This document shows, piece by piece, positions 1 to 5,008 of a stretch of 5,008 nt of DNA. The first letter of the stretch is position 1; every line of letters starts with the position of its first letter. The translations under genes were made by a program, and so were the position numbers. The stretch lies in the NCBI GenBank assembly GCA_023717585.1, contig JAMQPJ010000038.1, forward strand, positions 1-5,008. The letters run 5' to 3'. The notes beneath the pieces are model-generated. The model was given only the letters and a program-made list of their open reading frames with translations. It searched no databases and had not been told where the DNA came from. The DNA comes from Thermoanaerobaculia bacterium. GTDB taxonomy: Bacteria; Acidobacteriota; Thermoanaerobaculia; UBA5066.

Positions 1-2
1 AG

Positions 3-500
3 GAGGTCTACCGCTCGCAGGGCGTCGGCATCAACGACAAGCACATCGAGGTCATCGTCCGCCAGATGATGCGGAGCGTGCGCGTCGAGGAAGTCGGCGA
101 CACGGAGTTCCTCGTGGACGAGCAGGTCGACCGTTTCCGGTTCAACGAGGAGAACGAGCGCATCCTCCGGGCCGGCGGCAAGGCCGCGCAGGGGCGCCCG
201 CTGCTCCTCGGCATCACGAAGGCGTCGCTCTCGACGGATTCGTTCGTGTCGGCCGCATCGTTCCAGGAAACGACGCGCGTCCTCACCGAAGCGTCCATCG
301 CGGGCCGGGTCGACCTCCTCCGCGGACTCAAGGAGAACGTCATCGTCGGTCGGCTCATCCCCGCCGGCACCGGCATGGACTACTACCGCAACGTCGTCCT
401 CGAACGCGAGGAAATCCCGCCTGCGCCCGAGGAGACCGAGGAGCTCTACTTCGACGACGAGACTCCGGTCATCGCGGCGGATCTGGACGACGAAGTCTGA
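3..500 (+). CDS. rpoC: DNA-directed RNA polymerase subunit beta', C-terminal 165 residues (5' truncated by window edge)
   Basis: This is the 3' end of the gene for the beta' subunit of RNA polymerase, part of the catalytic core that transcribes all genes. The reading frame is open from base 3 and ends at TGA 498-500. Recognisable family segments are YRSQGVGINDKHIEVIVRQM at the start, then KASLSTDSFVSAASFQETTR, then the near-terminal ENVIVGRLIPAGTG block found in beta' subunits. After it comes a short lineage-specific acidic tail (rich in E and D, ending DLDDEV). The catalytic NADFDGD motif and the zinc sites would lie upstream, outside the window. An internal ATG at 66 lies inside conserved sequence and is not a start. 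An intrinsic terminator begins 25 bases after the stop, so this is the end of the transcription unit. GC is about 65% in a sampled line, in keeping with a native core gene. Confidence 0.97.
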   Translation, partial: EVYRSQGVGINDKHIEVIVRQMMRSVRVEEVGDTEFLVDEQVDRFRFNEENERILRAGGKAAQGRPLLLGITKASLSTDSFVSAASFQETTRVLTEASIAGRVDLLRGLKENVIVGRLIPAGTGMDYYRNVVLEREEIPPAPEETEELYFDDETPVIAADLDDEV

Positions 501-524
501 TTCTTCGATTCCATCTCTGCTTTC

Positions 525-555
525 AAGGGCCGGCGCAAGCCGGCCCTTTTCTTTT
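525..555 (+). terminator. Intrinsic terminator of rpoC
   Basis: A perfect 10-bp stem (AAGGGCCGGC at 525-534 paired with GCCGGCCCTT at 539-548) closes a GCAA tetraloop of the GNRA type. It runs into the T-rich tract TTTTCTTTT at 547-555. It sits 24 bases after the rpoC stop and only 7 bases before the stop codon of the convergent gene at 563. Read on the minus strand the hairpin forms but is followed by TTGAAAG, not a T tract, so it should work mainly in the rpoC direction. Its core is repeated at 2674-2700. Confidence 0.9.
527..553 (+). repeat. Left copy of a 27-bp direct repeat flanking the nuclease cassette
   Basis: Bases 527-553 and 2674-2700 are identical at 26 of 27 positions; the only difference is C at 536 versus A at 2683. 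The last 17 bases, AAGCCGGCCCTTTTCTT, are exact. Each copy is the core of a terminator hairpin, so similarity may reflect a terminator form common in this genome and not duplication at insertion. Confidence 0.7.
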
Positions 556-562
556 CGGCGCC

Positions 563-1306
563 TTATTTTTGTCGATCCTTGGGCGCTCGCCCTCCGCCGA
601 ACATTCGAACCGCGGCGTTTCGAATGAGCTCTGACTCGCTCCAGCGCTGTACGAGCATGCGGAGAGTGCCGTCGGGTTGAATGGCTAGGCCGTCGAGGAT
701 CGAGTTTGGGTGGTTCGAAATCCGGAAATACCGCTCTGCTCCGCAGTAGATGAATGTGTAGTAGTGATGCCCCTCGAAGCGCCTAAGCACGGGAGGGCTA
801 ATCGCCTGGTTGTAGACGCTTCCGTCGTCTCCGGTCAGCAATACGCCGAAGATCGGATAAACACTAGCGGATCCAGCGTCACCGCTGAAGATTCTCCCCC
901 TGAGCTTTTCGGTGTGTGGACCCAGCTTCACCATGTCGAACTCGGAGCGGTTACTCACTCCAGCCTTGAACAGAACCGAAAGGTGGAAGAGCTTGAACAG
1001 TTGATACTCGAGGCCTCCTAGTTCGATCATCTCAACCTGCGGGCGATCTGGAAGGACGGTGCGCCAGGTTCGGGCGAAGTAGTCTTCGTATCGTCCAATC
1101 ACGGCGTTGTCGCAGTGGTCGCAGAGAAGGCGATCCCAAGCCCCGGTCTGTTTCAGTTCCGTCGAGGTCGGGTTAGCGCCAAACCGTACCCTCAGTAACT
1201 GGCTCTTTTCATTCATCAATGTCTCGTGGCAGAACGTTGGAACGATATGTGAGCGAACGAGGGGACCAGATCCGAGGCATAGCGGGCACTGAACGGGCTC
1301 CGGCAC
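563..1306 (-). CDS. HNH-like treble-clef zinc-finger protein, possible nuclease (hypothetical)
   Basis: This 247-aa protein belongs to a loosely annotated HNH-like group. The N-terminal module has C7-P-L-C10, then SHIVP (H20), then LLCDHCD (C62, C65) and a YEDYF segment at 73-77. Two CxxC pairs around an H-I-x-P strand are the layout of an HNH treble clef with a structural zinc. The remainder carries YQLFKLFHLSVLFKAG (101-116) and KLGPHTEKLR (127-136), blocks I recall from uncharacterised relatives; I know of no tested activity. The usual acidic residue before the active-site histidine is Ser19 here and no clear third histidine is seen, so nuclease activity is uncertain; a zinc-dependent DNA- or RNA-binding role is also possible. 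The start is GTG at 1306, because an in-frame TAA lies at 1318-1316; no good ribosome binding site precedes it. The gene converges with rpoC and diverges from the Mrr-type nuclease gene. Two sampled lines give 53-55% GC, well below the flanks, suggesting transfer. Confidence 0.8.
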   Translation of the reverse strand: MPEPVQCPLCLGSGPLVRSHIVPTFCHETLMNEKSQLLRVRFGANPTSTELKQTGAWDRLLCDHCDNAVIGRYEDYFARTWRTVLPDRPQVEMIELGGLEYQLFKLFHLSVLFKAGVSNRSEFDMVKLGPHTEKLRGRIFSGDAGSASVYPIFGVLLTGDDGSVYNQAISPPVLRRFEGHHYYTFIYCGAERYFRISNHPNSILDGLAIQPDGTLRMLVQRWSESELIRNAAVRMFGGGRAPKDRQK

Positions 1307-1347
1307 GGAGGCAGGTTATCAAGAGCGTCGCGATGGCACGGCCCAGT

Positions 1348-1368
1348 AAAGTCGGGCGCGACGACTTT
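1348..1368. repeat. Perfect 7-bp inverted repeat with 7-base spacer, possible operator
   Basis: AAAGTCG (1348-1354) and CGACTTT (1362-1368) are exact reverse complements separated by GGCGCGA. The 21-base span is about two helical turns, a size suited to a dimeric repressor. It lies 42 bases upstream of the HNH-like GTG start and 70 bases upstream of the nuclease ATG. It could equally be a small stem-loop in an upstream RNA. No regulator gene is visible in the window, unless one of the two cassette proteins regulates itself. Confidence 0.35.
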
Positions 1369-1426
1369 CGTGGGGGCGGAGCTAACGCGTGGTGAGCGTA
1401 TTGTCGGGCAAAGAGCGCGAAGGCTT

Positions 1427-1431
1427 AGGGG
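1427..1431 (+). promoter_or_regulatory. Ribosome binding site that decides the nuclease start
   Basis: AGGGG lies 7 bases before the ATG at 1439 and supports that start over the in-frame GTG at 1370. The GTG would add 23 residues rich in arginine in front of the membrane segment and has no comparable purine-rich site. Confidence 0.6.
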
Positions 1432-1438
1432 TGGGTCC

Positions 1439-2587
1439 ATGACGTTCTTGCAGGTGCTCGGGCTGGTCGCCGCGGTTGCAATCGGAGTCGTCCTCGGCCA
1501 CAAGGCGCGCGTCGCAAGCATCGCGGAAGAACGAGCCGTAGCAATGAACGAAGTTGCGGCCCACGCCGGACTTGTGGAGCGCGAGCTTGCGGCAAAGCAT
1601 CTCGCGCTCGTTGGGCGGGAGAAGTCAGTCACGGAAAGGGAGACTGCTTTTCGAAAGGGCTTCGTCGAAGGGCGACAATGGCTCGCTGAATTGATCGCGG
1701 ACGCTGAGTCTTCGATCGACCGATCTCGTCAACACGCGCTCGTCGTTAGGAAGCGACCGGCGCTCGGTGCCGCCGCGTCGGTCAAGGAGATTGCCGGAGA
1801 GAAGCGGGAGCTGATGGTGCGCCTGAAGTTTCTCGAATACCAGCTCAAGAGCTACGAGGAGTGGTTCCCTACGCTCGTTGACTACCGGGAGGCTCTTCTT
1901 GAAGAGTTGATTCCCGTGGGCGGCGGCAGGGACAGCCTGGCAGAAATCGAGAATGCCGATCCCGCGCTCCCATTCCTCTCCAGGGAGGAGTACGAAGGCC
2001 TAAGCCCGGCCAAGCGTAACCAGCTAGCGATCGACAGGTATCGCGCGCGCGACAAGTCCGACTGGGAAATCGGGAGGCATTACGAGCGGCTCCTCGGCTA
2101 CCTCTACGAACGAGATGGCTGGCTAGTTACCTACCATGGTGCGGTACGGGGCTTCGAAGACTTCGGTCGCGACCTGATCTGCGAGCGTGCGGGGGAGGTC
2201 GAGATCGTCCAAGCAAAGTGCTGGAGTAAGAGCAAGGTACTCCACGAGAAGCACGTGTTCCAGCTATTCGGGTCCACGATGCACTTCCGGAAGGAACGTT
2301 CGGAGATGTTCGTCACGCCGGTCCTGATCTCAACGACGGAACTCTCCGAATTCGCGAAGGAGGCCGCGCAAATCCTCGGGGTACGGGTCGAGACGCGGCC
2401 GCTTGAGGACTTCCCCTTGGTGAAGTGCAATGTGAATCCGTCGACAGGGGAGAGGATCTATCACCTTCCCTTCGATCAGCAATTCGACAGGGTCCAGATC
2501 AAGGCGCGGGGCGAATCGTTCGAGTGGACGATTGAGGCTGCCGAAGCCAAGGGCTTTCGCCGGGCCTACCGCCACCGCTTCACGTAG
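1439..2587 (+). CDS. Membrane-anchored coiled-coil Mrr-type restriction endonuclease-like protein
   Basis: This 382-aa protein (from ATG 1439) is built in four parts. Residues 3-20 form a single hydrophobic segment, probably a membrane anchor. Residues 28-155 are charged and heptad-like, with many E, R, K and A, consistent with a coiled coil. Residues 207-320 are a PD-(D/E)xK nuclease domain of the Mrr type: helix with E216 (HYERLLGYLYERDGW), GFEDFGRDLI with D245, and EIVQAKCW with Q258-x-K260. Mrr proteins typically use Q-x-K at this place, so all expected catalytic residues are present. Residues 328-382 form an extra domain, with KCNVN, IYHLPFDQQF and EAAEAKGFRRA. Such enzymes cut DNA, often foreign or modified DNA; the target here is unknown. 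The gene is divergent from the HNH-like gene and ends before a terminator at 2674. A sampled line gives 57% GC, lower than the flanks. It looks intact. Cytoplasmic orientation of the nuclease domain is inferred, not shown. Confidence 0.88.
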   Translation: MTFLQVLGLVAAVAIGVVLGHKARVASIAEERAVAMNEVAAHAGLVERELAAKHLALVGREKSVTERETAFRKGFVEGRQWLAELIADAESSIDRSRQHALVVRKRPALGAAASVKEIAGEKRELMVRLKFLEYQLKSYEEWFPTLVDYREALLEELIPVGGGRDSLAEIENADPALPFLSREEYEGLSPAKRNQLAIDRYRARDKSDWEIGRHYERLLGYLYERDGWLVTYHGAVRGFEDFGRDLICERAGEVEIVQAKCWSKSKVLHEKHVFQLFGSTMHFRKERSEMFVTPVLISTTELSEFAKEAAQILGVRVETRPLEDFPLVKCNVNPSTGERIYHLPFDQQFDRVQIKARGESFEWTIEAAEAKGFRRAYRHRFT

Positions 2588-2673
2588 AGCGAACAGCCAC
2601 TTTTCCATGTCCTGGCAGGAACCTGGACGAGGTCCAACGGCAAAGGTCCAAAAACAGACGCGAGTCTTTTCAC

Positions 2674-2700
2674 GGGCCGGCGAAAGCCGGCCCTTTTCTT
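2674..2700 (+). repeat. Right copy of the 27-bp direct repeat
   Basis: This is the partner of 527-553, in the same orientation, with one mismatch in the tetraloop. The interval between the copies holds exactly the two lower-GC genes and nothing else recognisable. Confidence 0.7.
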
Positions 2701-2701
2701 C
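2674..2701 (+). terminator. Intrinsic terminator of the Mrr-type nuclease gene
   Basis: A perfect 8-bp stem (GGGCCGGC at 2674-2681, GCCGGCCC at 2686-2693) closes a GAAA tetraloop and is followed by TTTTCTTC at 2694-2701. It is 86 bases after the nuclease stop. On the minus strand the T tract is missing, so it should serve the plus-strand gene. Bases 2674-2700 match the rpoC terminator at 527-553 with one difference, in the loop. Confidence 0.85.
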
Positions 2702-2704
2702 TCC

Positions 2705-2868
2705 TCACGCCCAGACAAACGCGGGGGATCGCGGCCGAGCCGGGCGCGGACGACGCACTCGTAGACTTTCCGGCCTCCGTTTCCGTTCGTGAAGACGAGG
2801 AGCACGCGCCGCTCGTCGAGATCGACCGTAACGAAGTTCTGGAACTGGCCGTTGTCGCCCACGTGGTC
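2705..2868 (-). pseudogene. C-terminal remnant of a class C beta-lactamase-family serine hydrolase, truncated and probably frameshifted
   Basis: On the minus strand, from about 2868 to 2710, the translation reads DHVGDNGQFQNFVTVDLD, then RRVLLVFTNGNGGRKVYECVV, then ARLGRDPPRLSG. The H-x-GDNG-x-F-x-x-F-V block followed by VVFTNG-x-x-G is what I recall from the C-terminal end of serine hydrolases of the beta-lactamase/penicillin-binding type. The catalytic SxxK and YxN motifs, normally some 300 residues upstream, are absent: the upstream DNA belongs to the 693-aa gene in another frame, whose stop is only about 30 bases before the fragment. No start codon or ribosome binding site serves it. In the present frame the reading continues through the terminator hairpin to a stop at 2566-2568. 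Shifting frame at the G run 2723-2727 gives the ending PAFVWA and a stop at 2707-2705, which resembles the usual end of this family. It is best read as a dead fragment. Confidence 0.65.
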
Positions 2869-2897
2869 GCCGGTCCGTTCATCCCGGTCCCTTTTTT

Positions 2898-4979
2898 TCA
2901 GGCTGGCACGACCGTCGCGTCGAGGGCCGGCGCGGGCGCGCGCCGCGCCTCGGCGAGGAGCGCCTTCCATCCGGCTGCGATCTCGCGCCTCGACCGGAGG
3001 ACGGATGCCGCTGCCCCGGCGACGACGGCGGCCGCGAGCCAGAACGCGAGTGTCCTCGAGATCGCGATGAACCGCACGTGACGGGGTCCGTCCGCCGCGA
3101 GCATCTCCCGCGTGAAGCGGCTTCGGTGCGCCCCGCTCGGCATTTGAAACCTGGCGGGCAGGCCCTGATATCCCGCCGCCGCGTCGGCCGACGGCGGCGG
3201 CATTGCGACCGATTGCCGCGACTTCGCCGCCGCTTCCTCCTGGGGTTCGTCGCGAGTCGCGGTGACGTTGGCGTCCAATTCCCGCTTTGGCAGCCGCGCT
3301 CCGAGGGTCGTGAGGAGCAGGAAGGCGATCGTGGAGACGGCCGCAAGGAGGACGACGAGAGAGATCCGGGCCGCGGTCCAGGCGATTCGGCGCATGGGGA
3401 CGACGAGGACCAGGGCGATCACGGCGGCGTCGGCCGCGAGAATCGCCCACCCCGCCTCCCGTGAGACGAGCGCCGCGAGAGTGAGGAGTGCGGCGGACGG
3501 CATCCGAAGCCGGGAGGGGAGTCCCAGTCGGCGGAAAGCCTGGTCCGTGAGGAGGAAGACGAGCGCGGCCAAGAGGACGAGTCCCCGCCGCGGCAGGTGA
3601 ACGCGGTCTTCGGACGCGAACCCCTCGAAGAGGGGAAGCCATTCCGCCGGATACCGTACTTCGATGACGGCGTGCGACGACGGCGCCGAGAGACTGGGAA
3701 GCTGAGGGGCGCCGGCTGCGATCCCCATGGAACTCCACACCGTCTGCCGGTGCTGCAGGACAAGGTCCTGGTTTCCGCGCCCGAGCGGCAGGCGCAGGTC
3801 GCCCTGTTTGTTCGTCGTGAGCAGGATGGGCTCGCTCGCGAGGCTCGCGAAGGTGGGCTGCGGTCTCAAGGGCATGCTCACGTCGGAAGCGCCCTGGTTG
3901 TCGATCGCAAACGCGCTCTCGCCGAGGACAGGTCCGCTCGCGCCGACGAAGAGCACGTGGGATTCCTTCCGGACGGCGAAACTCGTCGTCCGGAGCGCTT
4001 CGAGCCGGGTCACGCTCCAGTCGAGCTTCTCGCCCTTCCCGAGAAGGAGGGCCTGCGCGCCCCGGAACTCGGCGGGAATCCCGACCTCCTCCGGACTCAC
4101 CCTTTTGGGCGACCCGGAGAGCGTCGTGAGGAGGAGCGGGTGGCTGTCGAGGAGCACGTACTGGAGGGCTCCGTCCACGGGAGGCGTGAACGTCGGCGTG
4201 CCGAGGGTCCCCGTGAGGACGATGCGCGTGTCGCCCGGCGGCAGTTCGAACCGGTAGCGCCCGGGCTCCAATTCGTAGGGCACGGCGGCATCCACTTGCA
4301 GGACGTGCTCCCCGGATCTCAGCGTCACCTCCAGCGCCTGACGGCCCCGATTCGGGTTCCGGGCCTCGATCTCGTAACGGAAGCGGGTCTCGTCGGGCTT
4401 CAGCGTGATGCGATACCGACCCGTCGCGCTCGCGGGAAGCGCCTCGCGGCCCGCGGCCGTCCGCCGTACGACGGAGACGGCGCGCGCTCCCTCGACCGCC
4501 TGTCCGGAGACGAGTTCGCCGTCCGGTACCTGGGACTCGACCCACAGTACGGATCGCGGCAGCTTCAGCTCGAGACGATCGGTTCCACTCGAGGCGAGGC
4601 GGCACTTCACGTGGAACGTTCTTGCGAGAGGTGTCAGCGTGAAACCCGTCTCGCTCTTCGAGACGATCGCGTCTCCGGTGCACCCGTACACGAAGACTCC
4701 CTCGTCCGCAGCGAGCACCTCCTCGGGAGGCAGCTTTCCGGACGAGCGGCCCGAAAACGAGATCGTGAGGTTCCTCGACTTGAAGCTTCCCCCGAGGCGG
4801 AGCGTGTCGACGACCGTCAGGGAGGCCCGATCCTCGAGCCGGCGGATGCGCTCGTATTCGGCGAGGGAAAGTGTGACCTGGGGGTTCCCCGTGTGCGCGG
4901 GCGGCTCGGGCAGCTCATCGGCGCGGGCGGAAGGGACGAGCGACGCGAGCAGTGCGAGGGCAAGGACTCTTCCGAACAT
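2898..4979 (-). CDS. Exported multi-pass membrane protein of unknown function
   Basis: I do not recognise this 693-aa protein. Residues 1-20 look like a signal peptide, with hydrophobic LALALLASLVP and a likely cut after ARA before DELPEPP. Residues about 21-460 are a large, beta-strand-rich extracytoplasmic region with only two cysteines, C100 and C126, which could form a disulfide. Hydrophobic segments follow at about 466-478, 495-506, 509-528 and 537-558. Then comes a linker rich in A, P and S with charged residues (about 562-640), a last hydrophobic segment at 643-661, and a basic then A/P-rich tail. The start is ATG 4979, preceded by GGAGGAG (4990-4984), a strong ribosome binding site. 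A sampled line gives 77% GC, typical of the host. A role in envelope sensing or export can be imagined, but nothing in the sequence fixes one. The long open frames on both strands across this gene are arginine-rich or low-complexity shadows of its GC-rich codons. Confidence 0.85.
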   Translation of the reverse strand: MFGRVLALALLASLVPSARADELPEPPAHTGNPQVTLSLAEYERIRRLEDRASLTVVDTLRLGGSFKSRNLTISFSGRSSGKLPPEEVLAADEGVFVYGCTGDAIVSKSETGFTLTPLARTFHVKCRLASSGTDRLELKLPRSVLWVESQVPDGELVSGQAVEGARAVSVVRRTAAGREALPASATGRYRITLKPDETRFRYEIEARNPNRGRQALEVTLRSGEHVLQVDAAVPYELEPGRYRFELPPGDTRIVLTGTLGTPTFTPPVDGALQYVLLDSHPLLLTTLSGSPKRVSPEEVGIPAEFRGAQALLLGKGEKLDWSVTRLEALRTTSFAVRKESHVLFVGASGPVLGESAFAIDNQGASDVSMPLRPQPTFASLASEPILLTTNKQGDLRLPLGRGNQDLVLQHRQTVWSSMGIAAGAPQLPSLSAPSSHAVIEVRYPAEWLPLFEGFASEDRVHLPRRGLVLLAALVFLLTDQAFRRLGLPSRLRMPSAALLTLAALVSREAGWAILAADAAVIALVLVVPMRRIAWTAARISLVVLLAAVSTIAFLLLTTLGARLPKRELDANVTATRDEPQEEAAAKSRQSVAMPPPSADAAAGYQGLPARFQMPSGAHRSRFTREMLAADGPRHVRFIAISRTLAFWLAAAVVAGAAASVLRSRREIAAGWKALLAEARRAPAPALDATVVPA

Positions 4980-4983
4980 TGAG

Positions 4984-4990
4984 CTCCTCC
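4984..4990 (-). promoter_or_regulatory. Ribosome binding site of the 693-aa membrane protein gene
   Basis: GGAGGAG on the minus strand lies four bases before ATG 4979 (six bases from the core GGAGG) and is a near-ideal Shine-Dalgarno sequence. It confirms this start. The promoter would be beyond the window edge. Confidence 0.8.
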
Positions 4991-5008
4991 GAAGTCGCGG
5001 GCCGTTTG

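Larger units (their letters stand above)
1307..1438. promoter_or_regulatory. Divergent intergenic control region
   Basis: These 132 bases separate the start codons of two genes pointing away from each other, so promoters for both must lie here or reach into the coding ends. I could not identify convincing -35 and -10 boxes for either direction. The only clear structure is the inverted repeat at 1348-1368. Confidence 0.55.
2588..2897. other. Intergenic stretch between the nuclease and membrane-protein genes
   Basis: These 310 bases hold the nuclease terminator (2674-2701) and the serine-hydrolase remnant (about 2705-2868). Bases 2588-2673 contain no gene, RNA or repeat that I can support. Confidence 0.6.

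Noticed and set aside
8..376. Open frame on the minus strand opposite rpoC
   Set aside because: The plus strand is unmistakably RpoC, and the antisense translation is S/R/T-rich low complexity.
710..1021. Plus-strand open frame opposite the HNH-like gene
   Set aside because: No motif or start signal; the minus strand carries the CxxC and SHIVP motifs and conserved-looking blocks.
1370..1438. Upstream GTG start for the Mrr-type nuclease
   Set aside because: It would put 23 basic residues before the membrane segment and lacks a ribosome binding site, while ATG 1439 has AGGGG at a good distance.
1216..1632. Minus-strand open frame across the divergent control region
   Set aside because: It overlaps the starts of two better-supported genes and has shadow-like composition rich in A, S, T and R.
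2670..2882. A 70-codon minus-strand frame starting with ATG over the hydrolase remnant
   Set aside because: Its translation is S/T/R-rich and out of frame with the GDNG and FTNG motifs, so it is a shadow.
2566..4683. Open frame of 705 codons on the minus strand
   Set aside because: Across 2898-4683 it is an arginine-rich shadow of the 693-aa gene in another frame, with no signal, domain or ribosome binding site. Only its last part, below 2868, shows real protein signal, and that is reported as the hydrolase remnant.
3597..4982. Open frame of 461 codons on the plus strand
   Set aside because: It is antisense to the 693-aa gene, full of R, E and G with no family motif, and explained by GC-rich codon bias. 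The minus-strand gene has a signal peptide, membrane segments and a strong ribosome binding site.
1..5008. CRISPR array, tRNA, rRNA, integrase or transposase
   Set aside because: No regularly spaced repeats, no cloverleaf-like gene and no recombinase motifs were seen on reading both strands.

Overview
The window is high-GC bacterial DNA. It reads as a housekeeping locus (the end of rpoC) followed by a small accessory cassette and then an unrelated envelope gene. The RpoC tail, the GC-rich codon use and the lineage-poor membrane protein would fit Acidobacteriota or a similar GC-rich phylum. That assignment is an impression and was not tested by a search.

Layout, left to right: (1) 3-500 (+), the last 165 residues of the RNA polymerase beta' subunit, closed by a strong intrinsic terminator at 525-555. 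(2) 563-1306 (-), a 247-aa HNH-like zinc-finger protein with CxxC...SHIVP...LLCxxC, convergent to rpoC. (3) 1307-1438, a short divergent control region with a perfect 7-7-7 inverted repeat. (4) 1439-2587 (+), a 382-aa membrane-anchored, coiled-coil, Mrr-type PD-(D/E)xK nuclease with its own terminator at 2674-2701. (5) about 2705-2868 (-), the C-terminal remnant of a class C beta-lactamase-like serine hydrolase, probably also frameshifted. (6) 2898-4979 (-), a 693-aa exported membrane protein of unrecognised family.

The most interesting part is 554-2673. Two divergently transcribed genes with nuclease-like signatures sit in DNA of visibly lower GC than the flanks. By hand count of single 60-base lines, the cassette gives about 53-57% and the flanks 65-77%. 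The cassette is bracketed by a direct repeat with 26 of 27 bases matching, and each repeat copy is itself a terminator. This fits a two-gene defence or restriction-like module lodged behind rpoC, next to a broken hydrolase gene. The nuclease family call is well supported by motifs. The idea that the two proteins work together, and that the repeat marks the insertion, is inference.
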